Position numbers and translations under genes: made by a program
Source: Modestobacter italicus
GTDB taxonomy: Bacteria; Actinomycetota; Actinomycetes; Mycobacteriales; Geodermatophilaceae
Reading direction: 5' to 3'
Assembly (NCBI RefSeq): GCF_000306785.1
Contig: NC_017955.1
Coordinates: 248,001 to 312,000, forward strand
DNA: 64,000 nucleotides
Notes under the pieces: model-generated
Seen by the model: the letters and a program-made list of their open reading frames with translations, nothing else
Told to the model about the DNA's origin: nothing
Databases searched by the model: none
In this document: in pieces, positions 37,277 to 49,538 of the stretch
How positions within the stretch are numbered: position 1 is the first letter of the stretch
How the letters are laid out: each line of letters begins with the position of its first letter

Positions 37277-38320
37277 ATGCGATCAGTGAGCGGGTACGCG
37301 GCCTCCGAGCCGGGCGGGCGGCTGCGGCCGTTCGAGTTCCAGCGGCGTGACCTCCGGGACGACGACGTCGCCGTCCGGGTGACCCACGTCGGCGTCTGCC
37401 ACAGCGACCTGCACGCCGTCGACGGCCTGGCGCCCGGTGCGCCGCCGCTGGTGCCCGGCCACGAGTTCACCGGCGAGGTCACCGCGGTCGGGGCCGACGT
37501 CACCCGGTTCCGGGTCGGCGACGCGGTCGCCGTCGGCAACATCGTCGACTCCTGCGGCGTGTGCGTGAACTGCCTCGCGCACCGGGAGCCCTACTGCCTG
37601 GAGTTCCCGGCGACGACCTACGGCGGCCGCGACCTGCGCGACGGCAGCCCCACCCAGGGCGCGTACTCGACGGAGTACGTCGTCCGCGACGCCTTCGTCT
37701 ACGGCCTGCCCGCCGAGCTGGACCCGGCCGCGGTGGCGCCGCTGATGTGCGCCGGGGTGACCACCTGGGCGCCGCTGCGCCGGGCCGGTGTCGGGCCGGG
37801 GACGCAGCTGGGCGTCGTCGGCCTGGGCGGCCTGGGCCACCTGGCGGTGAAGTTCGGCGTCGCCCTCGGCGCCCGGGTCACCGTGTTCACCACCTCGGCG
37901 GCGAAGGCCGCCGACGCCCGCGCGCTGGGTGCCCACGACGTGGTCGTCTCCACCGACGCCGGGGCGGTGGCGGCGGTGGCCGGCCGGCTGGACGTCGTGC
38001 TGGACACCGCCTCGGGGGCGCACGACCTCGCCCCCTACCTGGGCGCGCTGCGGCTCGACGGCACGCTCTGCGTGCTCGGCCTGCCGGAGAGCTACACGGT
38101 GTCGCCGATGGCCCTGCTCGGGCGCTCGCTGACCGTGTCCGGTTCCGCCGGCACCGCGGAGACCCAGGAGATGCTCGACTTCTGCGGCGCGCACGGCCTC
38201 ACCGCCGACGTCGAGGTGCTGCCGTTCGCCGAGGTGAACACCGCGTTCGCCCGGCTGGCGGCCAACGACGTCCGCTGGCGGTTCGTGCTCGACGTGACGC
38301 GCCTGACGTGGCCGGCATGA
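37277..38320 (+). CDS. Zinc-dependent NAD(P) alcohol dehydrogenase, YahK/CAD-like
   Basis: Medium-chain dehydrogenase of 347 residues. Catalytic zinc ligands are in VGVCHSDLH and PGHEFTGEV with a later Cys (MCAGVTTW); structural zinc ligands are CGVCVNCLAHREPYC. The nucleotide motif is VVGLGGLGHLAVKFGVALG. This subgroup (YahK/cinnamyl alcohol dehydrogenase-like) reduces aldehydes with NADPH. A MerR-type promoter precedes it and the regulator gene overlaps its stop by ATGA. The pair looks like a self-regulated aldehyde or electrophile detoxification operon; the inducer is inferred. Confidence 0.9.
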   Translation: MRSVSGYAASEPGGRLRPFEFQRRDLRDDDVAVRVTHVGVCHSDLHAVDGLAPGAPPLVPGHEFTGEVTAVGADVTRFRVGDAVAVGNIVDSCGVCVNCLAHREPYCLEFPATTYGGRDLRDGSPTQGAYSTEYVVRDAFVYGLPAELDPAAVAPLMCAGVTTWAPLRRAGVGPGTQLGVVGLGGLGHLAVKFGVALGARVTVFTTSAAKAADARALGAHDVVVSTDAGAVAAVAGRLDVVLDTASGAHDLAPYLGALRLDGTLCVLGLPESYTVSPMALLGRSLTVSGSAGTAETQEMLDFCGAHGLTADVEVLPFAEVNTAFARLAANDVRWRFVLDVTRLTWPA

Positions 38321-38754
38321 CCGGAGTGGTGGAGAGCCTGGCGATCGGCCAGGTGGCCGAGCGGACCGGCCTGAGCATCGACACGCTCCGCTGGTACGAG
38401 CGCCAGGGGCTGATCCCGCTGGTCGAGCGCACGGCGACCGGGCAGCGCCGCTACCCGCCGTCCGTCGTCCGGTTCATCGCGCTCGTGCAGGCGCTGCGGC
38501 GCACCGGCATGCCGGTCGCCGACGTGCGGGCGTTCGTCCAGCTGGGCGGCGGGCAGCTGCGGCACCACACCGAGCGGCTGGCCCTGCTGGAGCGGCAGCA
38601 GCGGCTGATCGAGGAGCAGGTCCGCCAGCTGGCGGCCGACCGGGAGGTCGTCCGGGACAAGATCGCCGTGTACCGGGACCTGGTGGCCGCGGGGCTGGAC
38701 TGCGAGGACCAGCCGCCGGACGACGCCGACTGGCGCACGTCGATCCCGTCCTGA
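38317..38754 (+). CDS. MerR-family regulator of the alcohol dehydrogenase
   Basis: Regulator of 145 residues. The N-terminal winged helix reads AIGQVAERTGLSIDTLRWYE followed by RTATGQRRYPPSVV; a dimerisation coiled coil (ERLALLERQQRLIEEQVRQL) leads to a short C-terminus with one Cys (LDCEDQ). This resembles AdhR/NmlR-type MerR proteins that sense aldehydes or thiol-reactive compounds. It is translationally coupled to the dehydrogenase (ATGA overlap). The operator at 37243-37260 is its likely target. It converges on the GroES-like gene with a one-base gap. Confidence 0.88.
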   Translation: MTGVVESLAIGQVAERTGLSIDTLRWYERQGLIPLVERTATGQRRYPPSVVRFIALVQALRRTGMPVADVRAFVQLGGGQLRHHTERLALLERQQRLIEEQVRQLAADREVVRDKIAVYRDLVAAGLDCEDQPPDDADWRTSIPS

Positions 38755-38755
38755 C

Positions 38756-39100
38756 CTACAGGTAGAGGCCGGTCGACTCCTCGATCCGCTCGGCGGCGAC
38801 GGCGTGCACGTCGCGCTCGCGCAGGATGATCAGGTCCTCGCCGTGCACCTCGACCTCGTGCTGGTCCTCGGGGGAGAACAGCACCTGGTCGCCGACCTTG
38901 ACCTGCCGCACGTTGGCGCCGACGGCCCGCGCCTCGCCCCAGACCAGCCGCTTGGCCACCTGCGCCGTCGCCGGGATCAGGATGCCGCCGCTGGACCGGC
39001 GGTCGCCGTCCTCCTTGCGGAGCGAGACCAGCAGGCGGTCGTGCAGCATCTTGATCGGCAGGCCGCCGGCCGCGGCGTCGTCCCCAGGCACGTCCGACAA
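38756..39100 (-). CDS. GroES-like (Cpn10) co-chaperone paralogue
   Basis: Cytoplasmic protein of 114 residues with the chaperonin-10 fold: IKMLHDRLLVSL, SGGILIPATAQ (the mobile-loop region and its boundary), VKVGDQVLFSPEDQHEVEV and EDLIILRERDVHAV. No groEL lies beside it, so this is probably the accessory actinobacterial GroES-like protein rather than the main co-chaperone. The listed start is TTG at 39100; GTG at 39091 is about as likely. A TAGCGT -10-like box (39105-39100) overlaps the TTG, favouring the GTG. Confidence 0.78.
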   Translation of the reverse strand: MSDVPGDDAAAGGLPIKMLHDRLLVSLRKEDGDRRSSGGILIPATAQVAKRLVWGEARAVGANVRQVKVGDQVLFSPEDQHEVEVHGEDLIILRERDVHAVAAERIEESTGLYL

Positions 39101-39127
39101 CGCTACCCGGAGGTGACGTGCTGGAAC

Positions 39128-39181
39128 GGCCCCGTCCAGAGGCTCGCGCCGAGCCTGCGAGGCGTGAGGGGGACGGGGTCC
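39128..39181. repeat. Structured repeat family 1, copy B
   Basis: Outer stem CCCCGTCC/GGACGGGG, inner stem CTCGCGCC/GGCGTGAG and apical GAGCCTGCGA (39151-39160), ending GGTCCTTC. Compared with copies A and C the stems differ but remain paired. It follows the metallopeptidase gene and precedes the GroES-like gene, both on the reverse strand. Confidence 0.8.
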
Positions 39182-39185
39182 TTCA

Positions 39186-42377
<3,192 letters not shown>

Positions 42378-42381
<4 letters not shown>

Positions 42382-42935
42382 CCAGCAGCCAGCCGGTCCG
42401 GCCGGCGTTCGTCCCCGAGCAGGGGGCGCGGACGGTGGTCGAGCTGCCCGACCTCGCCGTGGAGCTGGACGGGTGGCGGCCCCGGCTGGTCGCCAGCGAC
42501 CTGGACGGGACGCTGCTGACCTCCGCGGGCGAGGTGAGCCCGCGCACCCGGGCGGCGATCGACGCCTGCCGGGCCGCCGGTGTGCCGTTCGTCGGCGTCA
42601 CCGGCCGCGGGCCCCGGCTGCTGGAGAGCGTCCGCGCCGCGCTCGGCGGCACCGGCATCGCGGTGCTGGCGCAGGGCGGGTACGTCGTCGACTTCGGTGT
42701 CGGTGACCGCACCGAGGTGCTGCGCACCGTCGGCATGTCGCGGGAGGACGCCACCGCCGTCATCGCCGCGATCGAGGAGGTCACCGGCGAGCTGATCGTC
42801 GCGGTCGAGGACGCCGCCGAGCAGTCCGAGGCGCTGCGCCCGCTGCGGGTCCAGCACGGCTTCGACTGGCCCTACCCGGAGCCTGCGCACCTGCTGCCGC
42901 GGCACGAGGTGCTGCCGGTCGGCGCGGTGAGCTCC
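42378..42935 (+). pseudogene. Cof-type HAD hydrolase, 5' part, interrupted by IS110
   Basis: The first ~186 codons of a HAD-superfamily phosphatase: the nucleophile motif [16 protein letters not shown], then [15 protein letters not shown] and [12 protein letters not shown]. Sequence similarity stops after VGAVSS, where an IS110-like element begins, and the frame runs on into unrelated codons. The missing C-terminal half resumes at 44378. A paralogue of the whole protein lies directly downstream at 44766. The start overlaps serS (GTGA), so the truncated product is probably still translated, without the C-terminal Asp motif. Confidence 0.82.
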
Positions 42936-43080
42936 TATGTGTCAACGCTGGTCGGGCGTAGCGTCCGGTTCGGCGGTGGGTGCGGTGGACTGGCCGTAGC
43001 GAAGATCAGGTTCGGGACTGCAAGCCTGTCGCGCAGCTGGCTTCGGCCGTAGAGACGCGTCCCGTTTGCCGCTGCCGCAC

Positions 43081-44137
43081 TCACCGTCCCGGTGCGGCGG
43101 CGCCGGCCAGCTCCGGTAGCGGGTGAGCCGCGAGGTCGTCCTGCAGGGTCTTGTAGACGACGTCGGAGAGTCGTCGTTGAGGCAGCGCAGGGCTTCCCGG
43201 CTGGTCTTCCCTTCGGCGCGTTTGCGCAGGTAGTAGGCCCGGCCCTCGGTGTCGGCGCGGATCTGGGTGATCGCGATCGTGTAGAGCACCCGGTTCAAGG
43301 TTCGGTTGCCTGAGCGGTTGAGCCGGTGCCGGGTGGTGCGCCCGGAGGAGGCCGGGATGGGGGCGGTGCCGTTGGCGGCGGCGAAGGCGTGCCGGGAGCG
43401 GTAGCGGCGGATGTCGGCGACCTCGCCGAGGATGGTGGCCGCGCCCACCGGGCCGACGCCGTAGAGGTCGGTCAGCCCGGTCTCGACCTCGGCGATCGCG
43501 GTGGTGATCAGCCCGGTGAGGTCCCGGATCTCGGCGGTGAGCTGGCCCAGCGGATCAGCCGGCGGCGGGTCAGCTGCGCCCGCACGCTGGTGTCGCCGTC
43601 GAGCAGGTCTTGCGCGGCGGTGAGGAACGTCGGGGCGGTCAGCCGGGGGATGGTGGCCTGGTAGCCGGGCAGCAGGCCGTGCAGCTCGGAGTGGGTGCGG
43701 TTGGCCAGCGCGGTGCGCTCGGCCACCAGCTGGGCGCGGTAGTCCGCCAGCGCCCGCAGGTCCGCGGCCACGCCGATGGCCAACCGGACCGCCGGCAGCC
43801 CGGCCTCGCGGGCGGTGATCCGGGCGATGGCGACCGCATCGACCGGGTCGGTTTTGCCCTGCCCGGGCCGGCCCGAGCGTTCCCGGCTGGTCAGGCTCGG
43901 TGGTACTTCCACCACCTCCAGCCCGCCGGTGAGCACGAGGCGGACCGCGGCACCGCGGCCGTAGTTGCCCGAGCCCTCGATGCCCACCCGGGTCACCGTG
44001 TGCTCCTCCAGCAGCAGTTCCAGAGCGTCGAAGCCGGCCTCGGTGTTGGCCAGCTCAGTGACCACCGCCGGGCGGCCGGTGTCATCGATGACCGCGACGG
44101 CGAGGGTGTCTTTGTGGGTGTCGATCCCGGCGAGCAT
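43081..44137 (-). pseudogene. IS110-family transposase with two frameshifts
   Basis: The first part (ATG 44137) reads MLAGIDTHKDTLAVAVIDD, the RuvC-like DEDD start of IS110 transposases, through GKTDPVDAVAIARI. Near 43555 one base is missing and the match continues in another frame as DPLGQLTAEIRDLTGLI and GVGPVGAATILGEVADIRRY, the Transposase_20 domain with its serine segment (PIPASSGRTTRHRLNRSGNR). Near 43175 a second base is missing before RRLSDVVYKTLQDD. With both restored the protein would be 352 residues, normal for the family. It is very likely inactive. Confidence 0.85.
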
Positions 44138-44377
44138 GCGTCTCCATCCCGGTCCAGCGAGCTGGCGAACCGCCGGTGCCCGGGCGCAGCGCATGCATCT
44201 GCGGGCCGCCGTGAGCCCATGCTCCTATCAAGCGTCAGCCGCCCGGACCTCGGCGAACGTCACCGGCGGGCACTCACTACGAAGGCCACGACAGAACACG
44301 GCGGGCAGCAAAAGGTCGAGCCTCGCCGGTGACGCCCGCGAGCACCCCGCCTCGGTGACGGAGCCCGTCTATTACCG
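44138..44377 (-). ncRNA. Candidate IS110 bridge-RNA region
   Basis: The ~240-base non-coding stretch upstream of the transposase start is where IS110-group elements encode their bridge RNA. It contains GTGAGCCCATGCTC (44211-44224 on the plus strand), which mirrors the two sides of the insertion site in the HAD gene (GTGAGC at 42927-42932 and ATGCTC at 44381-44386). The RNA itself and its fold are inferred. Confidence 0.35.
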
Positions 44378-44773
44378 CAGATGCTCAAGGTGTTCCTGCG
44401 CTCCTCGCGGCTGGGCGAGGACGAGCTGCTCGCGCTGGCCCGCGGGGTCGTCGACCCGGCGGTCGCCGAGCTGACCCACGCCGGCCTGGGCTTCATCGAG
44501 GTGCTGCCGCCGGGGGTCACGAAGGCCACCGGGCTCGCGGTGGCGCTCGACCACCACGGCGTGTCGTTCGGCGACGTCCTCGTCTTCGGCGACATGCCCA
44601 ACGACCTGCCGATGATCGAGGCGGTGACCCGGGCCGGCGGCCGGGCGGTGGCGATGGCCAACGCCCACCCGGAGGTGCTGGCCGCCGCCGCGGACCGGAC
44701 CAGCGGCTCGGACGCCGACGGCGTGGCCCGCTACGTCGAGGCCGTGCTGGCCCTGGGGGCCGGGCGTGTCTGA
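44378..44773 (+). pseudogene. Cof-type HAD hydrolase, 3' part
   Basis: The C-terminal ~131 codons of the interrupted HAD protein, resuming as QMLKVFLRSSRLGEDEL after the insertion. The family's Lys and acidic loop are present: [14 protein letters not shown] and [17 protein letters not shown]. An internal ATG at 44381 could allow translation of a fragment. It overlaps the next HAD gene by eight bases (GTGTCTGA), as expected of a formerly intact operon. Without the N-terminal nucleophile Asp this fragment would not be catalytic. Confidence 0.8.
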
Positions 44774-45575
44774 CTGGCGGCCGCAGCTCATCGTCAGCGA
44801 CCTCGACGGGACGCTGCTGCGCAGCGACGAGACGATCAGCGACGGGACCCTCGCCGAGCTGCAGCGCTGGGCGGACGCCGGGGTGCCGCTGGTGCTCGCC
44901 ACCGGGCGCCCCCCGCGCTGGATGCTCGGCGTGCGGGACCGGCTGGGCGGCGGCACGGCGATCTGCTGCAACGGCGCGGTGCTGCTGGACCTGGGCGGGT
45001 TCACGGTGCTGGAGGAGCACCCGCTGACCCCCGACGTGCTGCGGGCGATCACCGGCGAGCTCCGCCGCCGGCAGCCCGACACCTGGTTCGCCGTCGAGTA
45101 CGGCGACCAGTTCCGGCACGAGCCGATCTACAAGCCGCGCTGGGACGTCGACGCGCCCGGGGTCGCGGAGGCGACGCTGCCGGAGATGGTGGCGCAGCCG
45201 GTGGCCAAGCTGCTGGCCCGGCACGAGCACCTGCCCCGGGACGAGTTCGTCGAGCTGGTGACCGAGGTGGTCGGCGACACTGCCACGGTCACGAACTCCT
45301 CCTCCGACGCGCTCGCCGAGATCTCCGCGCGCGGGGTCACCAAGGCCACCGGGCTGGCCCGGGTGGCGGCGGCCCGCGGTCTGGGTCCCGGCGACGTCGT
45401 CTACTTCGGGGACATGCCCAACGACCTGGCCGCCTTCGACTGGGTCCGGGAGGGCGGCGGGCGCGCGGTGGCGATGGCGCACGCGCACCCCGACGTCCTC
45501 GCCGCGGCGACCGACGTCACCGACGCCAACGACGCCGACGGCGTCGCGGCCTTCCTGGCGTCGCTGCCCCGCTGA
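44766..45575 (+). CDS. Cof-type HAD-superfamily phosphatase
   Basis: Intact protein of 269 residues. Motif I is [15 protein letters not shown] with nucleophile and acid Asp pair, motif II is LVLATGRPP, motif III Lys is in [11 protein letters not shown], and motif IV is [16 protein letters not shown]. The central C2B cap is typical of sugar-phosphate or flavin-phosphate phosphatases; the substrate cannot be read from sequence. It is a tandem paralogue of the gene broken by IS110 just upstream and may cover its function. A hairpin follows the stop. Confidence 0.92.
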   Translation: MSDWRPQLIVSDLDGTLLRSDETISDGTLAELQRWADAGVPLVLATGRPPRWMLGVRDRLGGGTAICCNGAVLLDLGGFTVLEEHPLTPDVLRAITGELRRRQPDTWFAVEYGDQFRHEPIYKPRWDVDAPGVAEATLPEMVAQPVAKLLARHEHLPRDEFVELVTEVVGDTATVTNSSSDALAEISARGVTKATGLARVAAARGLGPGDVVYFGDMPNDLAAFDWVREGGGRAVAMAHAHPDVLAAATDVTDANDADGVAAFLASLPR

Positions 45576-45583
45576 CCGCCGGG

Positions 45584-45610
45584 ACCACCGCGTCTAGGAA
45601 CGGCGGTGGT
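45584..45610 (+). terminator. Hairpin after the HAD operon
   Basis: ACCACCGC (45584-45591) pairs with GCGGTGGT (45603-45610) around an 11-base loop, nine bases after the HAD stop and just before the next promoter. Confidence 0.55.
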
Positions 45611-45614
45611 GCTC

Positions 45615-45647
45615 GGGTCGAGAAGGCCCGGGTCCTGCCGATGACAG
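45615..45647 (+). promoter_or_regulatory. Sigma-28/WhiG-type promoter, copy 2
   Basis: GGGTCGA (45615-45621), 15-base spacer, GCCGATGACAG (45637-45647). Same elements and spacing as copies at 20374 and 47340. Transcription would start near 45651, very close to the chemoreceptor ATG at 45653. Confidence 0.72.
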
Positions 45648-45652
45648 CTGAC

Positions 45653-47260
45653 ATGGACGCCCTCGACGCCGAGCGCGGCTCGCGCTCCCCCGCCCACCTG
45701 CTCGAGCGGGTCGGCCTGCGCGGCCGCCTGCTGGCGGCCATCCTGGTGGTCGCCCTGACCACCCTCGCCGTCGGCGCGGTCGGCATCGCCCGGATGTCCG
45801 CGCTGAGCACCCAGGCCGACGAGGTCTACAGCGACGGCGCGGTGCCGCTGGACGGGCTGCGCCAGCTGCAGGCCGACTGGTGGACCCTCAGCGCGCACAC
45901 CGCCCGGGCCGCCATCGTCGCGCTGCCGCCGGCCACCATCGCCGACGAGCAGCAGGCCGCCGCCGCGGCCGCGCAGGAGCTGACCGCGGACCAGGCCGCC
46001 GTCGCCGGCATGCCGCTCTCCCCGGACGCGGCGGCCGCGTTCGCCGACTTCTCGGACTCGGTGACCAGCTACCTCACCGCGCTGGGCCAGCTGCAGGCCG
46101 GCGCCGACCCGGCGCAGACCCCCGCGATCCTGCAGGCGATGAACACCGCCGAGGCCACCATCGAGAGCTCGCTCGTCGCCGCGACCGACGCCGCCGCGGT
46201 GTCCGCCGAGACCACCGTGCAGGAGGCCCGGGACGCCTACTCCTCGGCCCGCACCCTCACCGTCGCGATCGTCCTCGTCGGCCTGGCGGTGTCGGTCGTC
46301 CTCGCGCTGCTCATCGTCCGGTCGGTGATGCGCCCGGTCCAGCGGATCAAGGAGGTGCTGGACCAGGTCGCCGGTGGCGACCTGAGCGTGCGGGCCGGCG
46401 AGACCGGTGGCGCCGAGCTCAACGAGGTCGCTCGCTCCCTCGACGGCACCCTGGTGGCGCTCAGCGGCGTGCTCAGCCTGGTCGGTGACTCCGCCGGCCG
46501 GCTGGCCGTGGCGTCGCAGGCGCTGAACACCGGCGCCAGCGGGATGGCCGACAGCGCCCGCGCCGCCACCGGCCAGGCCGACGTCGTCGTCGCCTCGGCC
46601 GGCGAGGTCGCCTTCAGCGTGGACACCGTGGCCACCGGCTCGCAGCAGATGGAGGCGGCGATCCGGGAGATCTCGCAGAACGCGAGCGAGGCCTCCCGGG
46701 TGGCCGGCCAGGCGGTCAGCGTCGCGGAGAACACCACCCGAACCGTCGGCAAGCTGGGCGACTCCTCGCAGGAGATCGCGACCGTGGTCAAGCTGATCAA
46801 CGGCATCGCCGAGCAGACCAACCTGCTCGCGCTCAACGCCACCATCGAGGCCGCCCGCGCCGGCGAGGGCTTCGCCGTGGTGGCCAGCGAGGTCAAGGAG
46901 CTGGCGCAGGAGACCGCGCGGGCCACCGAGGACATCTCCCAGCGGGTCGAGGCGATCCAGGCCGACACCGCGGGCGCGGTCTCCGCCATCGGCGAGATCA
47001 GCACCGTGATCGGCCAGATCAACGACTACCAGGCCACCATCGCCGCCGCGGTGGAGGAGCAGACCGCGACGACCAACGAGATGAACCGCAACGTGGCCGA
47101 GGCGGCCAGCAGCTCGCGCAGCATCGCGACGGCCATCTCCGGGCTCGCCGCGGGCACGCAGCAGACCAACCAGGGGGTGGCCGAGGCGCAGCGCTCAGCG
47201 GCGGACCTGGCCCGGATGAGCGACGAGCTCCAGGACGCCGTCCGCCGCTTCACGGTCTGA
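45653..47260 (+). CDS. Methyl-accepting chemotaxis protein, transmembrane
   Basis: Chemoreceptor of 535 residues. TM1 is about residues 26-46 ([20 protein letters not shown]), followed by a ~150-residue Ala-rich four-helix-bundle sensor, TM2 ([19 protein letters not shown]), a HAMP domain ([20 protein letters not shown]) and the signalling domain with the conserved hairpin tip [19 protein letters not shown]. It should feed signals to CheA via CheW. ATG 45653 is preferred to 45641 because the predicted -10 box overlaps the latter. A strong terminator follows. The ligand is unknown. Confidence 0.92.
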   Translation: MDALDAERGSRSPAHLLERVGLRGRLLAAILVVALTTLAVGAVGIARMSALSTQADEVYSDGAVPLDGLRQLQADWWTLSAHTARAAIVALPPATIADEQQAAAAAAQELTADQAAVAGMPLSPDAAAAFADFSDSVTSYLTALGQLQAGADPAQTPAILQAMNTAEATIESSLVAATDAAAVSAETTVQEARDAYSSARTLTVAIVLVGLAVSVVLALLIVRSVMRPVQRIKEVLDQVAGGDLSVRAGETGGAELNEVARSLDGTLVALSGVLSLVGDSAGRLAVASQALNTGASGMADSARAATGQADVVVASAGEVAFSVDTVATGSQQMEAAIREISQNASEASRVAGQAVSVAENTTRTVGKLGDSSQEIATVVKLINGIAEQTNLLALNATIEAARAGEGFAVVASEVKELAQETARATEDISQRVEAIQADTAGAVSAIGEISTVIGQINDYQATIAAAVEEQTATTNEMNRNVAEAASSSRSIATAISGLAAGTQQTNQGVAEAQRSAADLARMSDELQDAVRRFTV

Positions 47261-47270
47261 GGACCCCGCA

Positions 47271-47314
47271 CGGCAGAGGGCCCCGGCGCGAGCGCGCGCC
47301 GGGGCCCTCTGCCG
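47271..47314 (+). terminator. Strong hairpin terminator after the chemoreceptor
   Basis: A perfect 20-base-pair stem starting CGGCAGAGGG and ending CCCTCTGCCG with a four-base loop (AGCG), directly after the chemoreceptor stop and followed by TTCGG. Very stable rho-independent type. Confidence 0.85.
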
Positions 47315-47339
47315 TTCGGCACGCCGGAGGCGCGCAACA

Positions 47340-47372
47340 GGGTCGACCGCGATCGTTCCCTGCCGATGACAG
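47340..47372 (+). promoter_or_regulatory. Sigma-28/WhiG-type promoter, copy 3
   Basis: GGGTCGA (47340-47346), 15-base spacer, GCCGATGACAG (47362-47372), identical in layout to the copies at 20374 and 45615. It lies ~65 bases before the PAS chemoreceptor start. Confidence 0.72.
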
Positions 47373-47436
47373 GACCGACCCGGTCGAACAGCTGGCCGCT
47401 CCACGACGTCCCGCACGTCACCCTCCGGAGGCATCG

Positions 47437-49518
47437 ATGCCCGCCGCCACGCCCCCGCCGTCCGCCGCACCGTCCGCGCAGCACGCCGGCCTCATCGCCG
47501 CGCTGCACCGCTCCCAGGCGCTCATCGAGTACGACCTCACCGGGCACGTGGTCACGGCGAACCAGGCCTTCCTCGACGTCATGGGCTACGAGCTCGACGA
47601 GGTCGTCGGCCGGCACCACCGGGTGTTCTGCTGCCCCGAGCACGCCGCCAGCCCCGAGTACGCGCAGTTCTGGACCGACCTGGCCGGGGGCGCGTACCGC
47701 ACCGGCGAGTTCGTCCGGCTCGCCAAGGGCGGGCGGGAGGTGTGGCTGCAGGCCACCTACAACCCGGTCCTGGACGACGACGGCACGCCCCTGAGGATCG
47801 TCGAGCTGGCCACCGACGTCACCGCCGCCAAGCTGGCTGCGGCCGAGCACACCGGCAAGGTCGCCGCCATCGACCGTTCCCAGGCGGTCATCGAGTTCGA
47901 CCTCACCGGCCACGTGCTGACGGCCAACCAGAACTTCCTGGACGCGACGGGCTACCAGCTCGACGAGGTCGTCGGCCGGCACCACCGGATGTTCTGCGAG
48001 CCCGCCGACGCGGCGAGCGAGGAGCACGCGCGCTTCTGGGCCGACCTGGCCCGCGGGGAGTACACCAGCGGGGTCTACAAGCGGCTGGCCAAGGGCGGCC
48101 GCCAGATGTGGTTGCGGGCCACCTACAACCCGATCCTCGACCTGCGGGGCCGCCCGCTCAAGGTGGTCGAGTTCGCCACCGACATCACGGCCGCGCAGCG
48201 CCAGGCGGCCGAGGCCCGCGGCAAGGTCGCGGCCATCGACCGGGCGCAGGCCGTCATCGAGTTCGACCTCGAGGGGCGGGTGCTGACCGCCAACCCCAAC
48301 TTCCTCGCCGTCCTGGGCTACGGCCTGGACGAGATCCGGGGCAGGCACCACCGGATCTTCTGCGACCCCGAGTACATCGCGACGGACGCCTACGCGACCT
48401 TCTGGGAGCGGCTGGCGGCCGGGGAGTTCCAGACCGGGGAGTTCCGCCGCATCCGCAAGGACGGCGAGGACGTGTGGATCCAGGCGACCTACAACCCGAT
48501 CCTGGACGACGACGGCACGCCCCTGAAGATCGTCAAGTTCGCCACCGACGTGACCGCCACCGAGCAGCGCAACGCCGACATCGAGGCGCGGCTCAACGCC
48601 GTGGACAGGGCCCAGGCGGTCATCGAGTTCGACCTCGACGGCACGATCCTCTCCGCCAACGAGAACTTCCTGCGCACCATGGGCTACTCGATGTGGGAGA
48701 TCGGCGGGCAGCACCACAGCCTGTTCTGCAGCGACCGCTACCGGGTGTCGGAGGAGTACCGCGACTTCTGGTTGCGCCTCGGCAAGGGGGAGCTCATCGC
48801 GGGCCGGTTCGAGCGGGTCGGCAAGTTCGGCCGCGAGGTGCACATCCAGGCCACCTACAACCCCGTGCTCGACCTGGCCGGGAACCCGGTGCGGGTCGTC
48901 AAGTACGCCTACGACGTGACGGCGGACGTGGTCCGGGAGCGCCGGGTCGCCGCCGGCACCCGGGACATGACCGCCTCCGTGCGGCACCTGTCGGAGTCCA
49001 TCGAGGCGATCGCCGCCAGCTCCTCGGCGGCGACCACCCTGGCGGAGAAGACCCACGGGGACGCCGAGCAGGGGGTGGCGGCGCTGCGTGCCTCGCTGGA
49101 GGCGATCAGCCTGATCCAGCGCTCGTCGGTGTCCATCGGCGAGATCGTCCGGGTGATGGGGGAGATCGCCAACCAGACCAACCTGCTGGCCTTCAACGCC
49201 TCGATCGAGGCAGCCCGGGCCGGTGAGCACGGTGTCGGCTTCTCCATCGTGGCCGGCGAGGTGCGCAAGCTGGCCGAGCGGTCCTTCGACGCCTCTCAGC
49301 AGATCGGCAAGCTCATCGAGGAGTCCGCCGAGCGGGTCGAGCAGGGCTCGACGGTCTCCCAGCGGGCGAGCGAGGCGTTCGAACGGATCGTGTCGAGCGT
49401 GGCCGAGACCAACCAGGTCATCCGGGCGATCTCGGCGGCCACCGGCAGGCAGCAGGTGGCCTCCCAGCAGGTCGACGCCCTGATCGCCGAGCTCGTCTCC
49501 GGCGAGACGGTCTCCTGA
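47437..49518 (+). CDS. Soluble chemoreceptor with four tandem PAS domains
   Basis: Cytoplasmic receptor of 693 residues with no membrane segment. Four PAS domains repeat every 122 residues; corresponding codons for SQALIE-type segments start at 47512, 47878, 48244 and 48610, exactly 366 bases apart. Each unit carries a GYxxDEV-like core, a HH motif (GRHHRVF, GRHHRMF, GRHHRIF, GQHHSLF) and an ATYNP segment. The C-terminal signalling domain has [19 protein letters not shown]. Such PAS receptors often sense redox state or oxygen through haem or flavin; no cofactor is proven here. ATG has GGAGG upstream; a sigma-28-like promoter precedes it. Confidence 0.92.
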   Translation: MPAATPPPSAAPSAQHAGLIAALHRSQALIEYDLTGHVVTANQAFLDVMGYELDEVVGRHHRVFCCPEHAASPEYAQFWTDLAGGAYRTGEFVRLAKGGREVWLQATYNPVLDDDGTPLRIVELATDVTAAKLAAAEHTGKVAAIDRSQAVIEFDLTGHVLTANQNFLDATGYQLDEVVGRHHRMFCEPADAASEEHARFWADLARGEYTSGVYKRLAKGGRQMWLRATYNPILDLRGRPLKVVEFATDITAAQRQAAEARGKVAAIDRAQAVIEFDLEGRVLTANPNFLAVLGYGLDEIRGRHHRIFCDPEYIATDAYATFWERLAAGEFQTGEFRRIRKDGEDVWIQATYNPILDDDGTPLKIVKFATDVTATEQRNADIEARLNAVDRAQAVIEFDLDGTILSANENFLRTMGYSMWEIGGQHHSLFCSDRYRVSEEYRDFWLRLGKGELIAGRFERVGKFGREVHIQATYNPVLDLAGNPVRVVKYAYDVTADVVRERRVAAGTRDMTASVRHLSESIEAIAASSSAATTLAEKTHGDAEQGVAALRASLEAISLIQRSSVSIGEIVRVMGEIANQTNLLAFNASIEAARAGEHGVGFSIVAGEVRKLAERSFDASQQIGKLIEESAERVEQGSTVSQRASEAFERIVSSVAETNQVIRAISAATGRQQVASQQVDALIAELVSGETVS

Positions 49519-49538
49519 GCACCCGTCGGACGCAGGAG

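Larger units (their letters stand above)
42936..44377 (-). mobile_element. IS110-family insertion sequence, decayed
   Basis: About 1.44 kb interrupting a HAD gene, containing one IS110-type transposase on the reverse strand with non-coding flanks of ~240 bases upstream and ~145 bases downstream. Ends are approximate. The tetranucleotide CTAT occurs at both ends (42935-42938 and 44369-44372) and could be a core repeat, but removing one copy does not restore the HAD frame exactly. No terminal inverted repeats are obvious, in line with the IS110 group. Confidence 0.8.

Noticed and set aside
47512..48975. Regularly spaced DNA repeats suggesting a CRISPR or tandem-repeat locus
   Set aside because: The 366-bp period corresponds to PAS domains in one coding frame.
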